DNA from: Pelargonium nanum
Lineage: Eukaryota > Streptophyta > Magnoliopsida > Geraniales > Geraniaceae
Reading direction: 5' to 3'
Assembly: GCA_036897485.1 (NCBI GenBank)
Contig: JAYMTF010002001.1
Coordinates: 1 to 20,147 of the forward strand
DNA length: 20,147 bases
Shown: positions 17,950 to 20,147 of the stretch, one piece after another
Position numbering within the stretch: position 1 is the first letter of the stretch
Layout: each line of letters begins with the position of its first letter
The notes under the pieces: model-generated
Seen by the model: only the letters and a program-made list of their open reading frames with translations
What the model was told of the DNA's origin: nothing
Databases searched by the model: none
Made by a program: the position numbers and the translations under genes

Positions 17950-19900
17950 ATGGCTAACATTTCTGCTCTTCTACTTGTAGTGATTTTATTAGGCTTGTCA
18001 GCCATGAAAGCAAGCACTCTTGATGACAGCATCTGCAGATCATTGGTGGAAACACAAGGCTATGCTTGCCAAGAATACACAGTCTGTATCCACCATACCC
18101 TATGTAATGCACTTATTGATTATATACGTGCAGTGATCGTTGATGAAACTTCACTTGTTAGGTGACTACAGAAGATGGTTATATTCTTAGCATGCAGAGG
18201 ATCCCTCAGGAGCGGTCTGGCAAGGCGGCCACCAAGCCACCAGTTTTGATACAACACGGGCTCTTAGTGGTATTCATTAGCACCTATATATATAGGCAAA
18301 AAGATATGCTAAGCTTCCAATGGCGGAGCCATTTGATATTTACGAGGTTAGGGTGGGCACTTGCCTACTATGGCCCACCCCTACTTCCGCCATTGTGAGC
18401 TTCGTACATATGATATGATGGATTTGGTTGGATTGGATTTTGATGCTGGTTTATTTCAGGATGCAGCCTCATGGGTGGTGAATCCTCCAGTCCAGTCCTT
18501 GCCATTTGTCTTGGCGGATGACGGGTTTGATGTGTGGATGGCCAATGCTCGAGGGACTAAATACAGCCGTGGGCACAAGTCTATCAGTCCATATGATCCG
18601 GTTCTTTTTAGTTGCTTCTTCAAACTAGATATCATCGAATTCTTTGCTGAAATTATTAGATTATAGTAGTTTTGTTCTTGTTCTTTTCAGCGTTATTGGG
18701 AGTGGTCGTGGGACGAATTAGCCGGTTATGATCTTCCTGCTACACTCCAGTACGTGTATGATCAAACAAAGCAGAATCTGCATTATGTTGGCCATTCCTT
18801 GGTAGTATAGTACCTGCATCTGCTTCTTGCTTCTTGCTTCCTTTTTCTTGTTAGCAAGCTGAGATCCATTGTTAACATTTCAGGGTACATTGATGGCTTT
18901 AGCTTCCCTTTCAGTAAACAATGAAAATGTGGTGAGCAAGCTGAGATCAGCTGCTTTGCTAAGCCCAATTGCTTATCTTGGTCTCATGCCTTCACCAACA
19001 CTACATTATGCTGTTGCATTTTCAGCTCAAGTAACACAAACTTGCCCATCTCTGTATAATACATGTGTATCAGTATCAGCTTCTTGGTAATCTTTCCATT
19101 TCTATTTGCAGCAATGGTACAGGTCAGGTCTGCGCGAATTCGCTCCAGGAGGGTGAGCTCTATTACAACAAGATCACTAGAAAAAGAAGCACAATAAGTT
19201 TCTTATTAAGTTTTTGATTTCCTTGAAAATTTGAATAGGCCAGAAGTGACCAGACTTATACAGAACTTTTGCCGTTTGCCTGGCAGCAACTGCTCCAATT
19301 TGATGTCCGCCGTTACTGGTATGATCACGATCATCTACCTAATAATCACCTCGAATTTATGTTTGTAAATAACTGTTTTCATTTGTATTGACAGGTCCCA
19401 ATTGCTGCATTGATTCAGAAACACTAGGAAAATTCTACGATCACGAACTTCAGTCTACTTCAGTAAAGAACCTGGTGCACATAGCTCAGTGTAAGCTGCA
19501 AGGCTCAATCCAATTGCATATCTGCACCAAGTAAAGAAGATTGTTGAACAAAATTTGTATTGTTTGGCTTATGTTATGTGCAGTGGTAGGAAAAGGGAGC
19601 GTAGCAAAGTTCGACTATGGGGCCTATGAGAATTATAGGCGGTATGGGAGTGGGAGTCCTCCGGTGTACGACATGAGAAGCATTCCTAGGGGATTTCCTC
19701 TGCTGATGGCGTACGGAGGGCGGGACTTGCTGTCTAACCCCATTGATGTGAGGACTCTGCTGGGCACCCTTAGCGGCCATGATCCTGACAAGCTGGTGGT
19801 GATAGAAAGGCAAGAATATGCTCATGCAGATTTCATTTTGGCTGCAAATGCTAATCAACTAGTCTACACTCCTATCATCTCCTTCTTTGATAAATATTGA
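17950..19900 (+). CDS. Lipase B: secreted acid lipase, triacylglycerol lipase 2-like (390 aa)
   Basis: The coding exons are 17950-18081, 18162-18269, 18460-18600, 18691-18801, 18884-19030, 19112-19152, 19239-19318, 19395-19490 and 19584-19900. Exons 3, 4, 6, 7 and 8 have exactly the lengths seen in lipase A (141, 111, 41, 80, 96) and all introns fall in the same places and phases. Residues 1-22 are a good signal peptide (LLLVVILLGL core). The family marks follow: CQEYTVTTEDGYILSMQRIP, IQHGLLV (H76-G77), NARGTKYS, GHSLG with nucleophile S163, GGRD with D333 and YAHAD with H366. It should act on neutral lipids in the secretory pathway, vacuole or apoplast. Compared with A it lacks a stretch of about 20 residues between signal peptide and first cysteine and has diverged in the cap region (exons 5-7), which suggests a different substrate range. 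The in-frame ATG at 17875 would spoil the signal peptide and is not favoured. Confidence 0.93.
18310..18403. mobile_element. hAT-type MITE in intron 2 of lipase B
   Basis: The element spans 18318-18395 (78 bases). Its perfect 10-bp terminal inverted repeats are CAATGGCGGA and TCCGCCATTG. It is flanked by 8-bp target-site duplications TAAGCTTC (18310-18317) and TGAGCTTC (18396-18403), which differ at one base. Inside, GGGTGGGC (18351-18358) pairs with GCCCACCC (18373-18380), so nearly the whole element can fold back. The CAxTGGCGGA ends and 8-bp duplication are those of hAT elements; it has no coding capacity and depends on a transposase from elsewhere. Lipase A has no insertion at this site. 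Confidence 0.85.
18853..18948 (+). repeat. 14-nt word shared by intron 4 and exon 5 of lipase B
   Basis: AGCAAGCTGAGATC occurs at 18853-18866 in intron 4 and again at 18935-18948 in exon 5, where it encodes part of the VSKLRSA stretch. Just upstream in the intron GCTTCTT is repeated in tandem. It may be a small local copying event. Confidence 0.6.
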
Positions 19901-19974
19901 ATTGAAATGTAATTCATAAAGATGTTCAATGAAGATTATTAATAATCAAATTGTCTTCTTATATGTTGCTGTAT
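19901..19974. terminator. 3' UTR / end region of lipase B
   Basis: Only 74 bases separate the stop codon from the duplicated lipase A intron. They are AT-rich (TTATTAATAATCAAATT) and could hold a weak poly-A signal, but no AATAAA is present. The mature 3' end may therefore lie inside the duplicated segment. Confidence 0.35.
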
Positions 19975-20147
19975 TTGTTCCCAACTTCCATCATACTACA
20001 ATTCCTAAACATCATAAACTGACATATAGGTTAAATTCCAAGAACTGGATATATTTTGATTTTTTTATTGGACAAAGGTGTTCTACATTTGATGTACAAT
20101 CTGAGGCAAACTCATTGATCCTAACGATTGAAATCATCGATACTCTT
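19975..20147 (+). repeat. Copy of lipase A intron 6, probable left end of a truncated third lipase copy
   Basis: The sequence matches 16155-16343 up to the last base of the window, which corresponds to a point 20 bases before exon 7 of lipase A. The left breakpoint lies 14 bases inside the intron, so exon 6 is not included. If the similarity goes on, exons 7-9 of a lipase follow to the right without the first six exons. That copy would lack the signal peptide and the GHSLG nucleophile. The alternative is a mobile repeat that inserted in both places; no inverted ends or target-site duplication support that. Confidence 0.75.

Noticed and set aside
19574-19858. 94-codon minus-strand frame
   Set aside because: Reverse-strand shadow of lipase B exon 9, which carries the catalytic Asp and His.
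1-20147. CRISPR array, operon or prokaryotic mobile system
   Set aside because: The window is plant nuclear DNA with spliced genes; no regularly spaced direct repeats of the needed length were seen.

Overview
The window is plant nuclear DNA, most likely from a eudicot. It is AT-rich, its genes are split by short GT-AG introns, and the protein families are plant ones: a five-finger CCCH protein of the ZFN type and acid lipases of the triacylglycerol lipase 2 / MPL1 type. The intergenic DNA holds a tRNA-derived SINE, a LINE relic, a hAT-type MITE, a piece of a Ty3/gypsy element and a plastid-derived fragment. I could not fix the species. All four genes lie on the plus strand, and their exons join in frame without a stop.

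Layout. 1-5658 is gene-free and repeat-rich: a LINE 3' end (about 1335-1850, minus), a promoter-like stretch with palindromes (about 2100-2400), a diverged direct duplication (2469-2682 and 3390-3579), a plastid group II intron relic (about 4474-4597, minus) and a SINE (4803-4954, minus). 5659-10214 is a seven-exon gene for a 447-residue CCCH zinc-finger protein. 11292-13858 is a five-exon gene for an unrecognised 197-residue protein with two likely membrane segments; its last intron carries an antisense Ty3/gypsy integrase fossil. 14937-17138 (lipase A) and 17950-19900 (lipase B) are tandem nine-exon genes for secreted acid lipases of 414 and 390 residues. They share every intron position and phase, and both keep the Ser-Asp-His triad. 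An 80-bp-class hAT MITE sits in intron 2 of lipase B.

The most notable signal is at the right edge. From 19975 to the last base the sequence is a near copy (about ten substitutions and one 16-bp gap) of intron 6 of lipase A. The copy begins only 74 bases after the lipase B stop, so a third lipase copy lacking its first six exons probably continues past the window.

The lipases form a tandem family expected to act outside the cytosol on neutral lipids. The zinc-finger gene and the small membrane-protein gene show no functional link to them or to each other. No operon-like arrangement is expected or seen.
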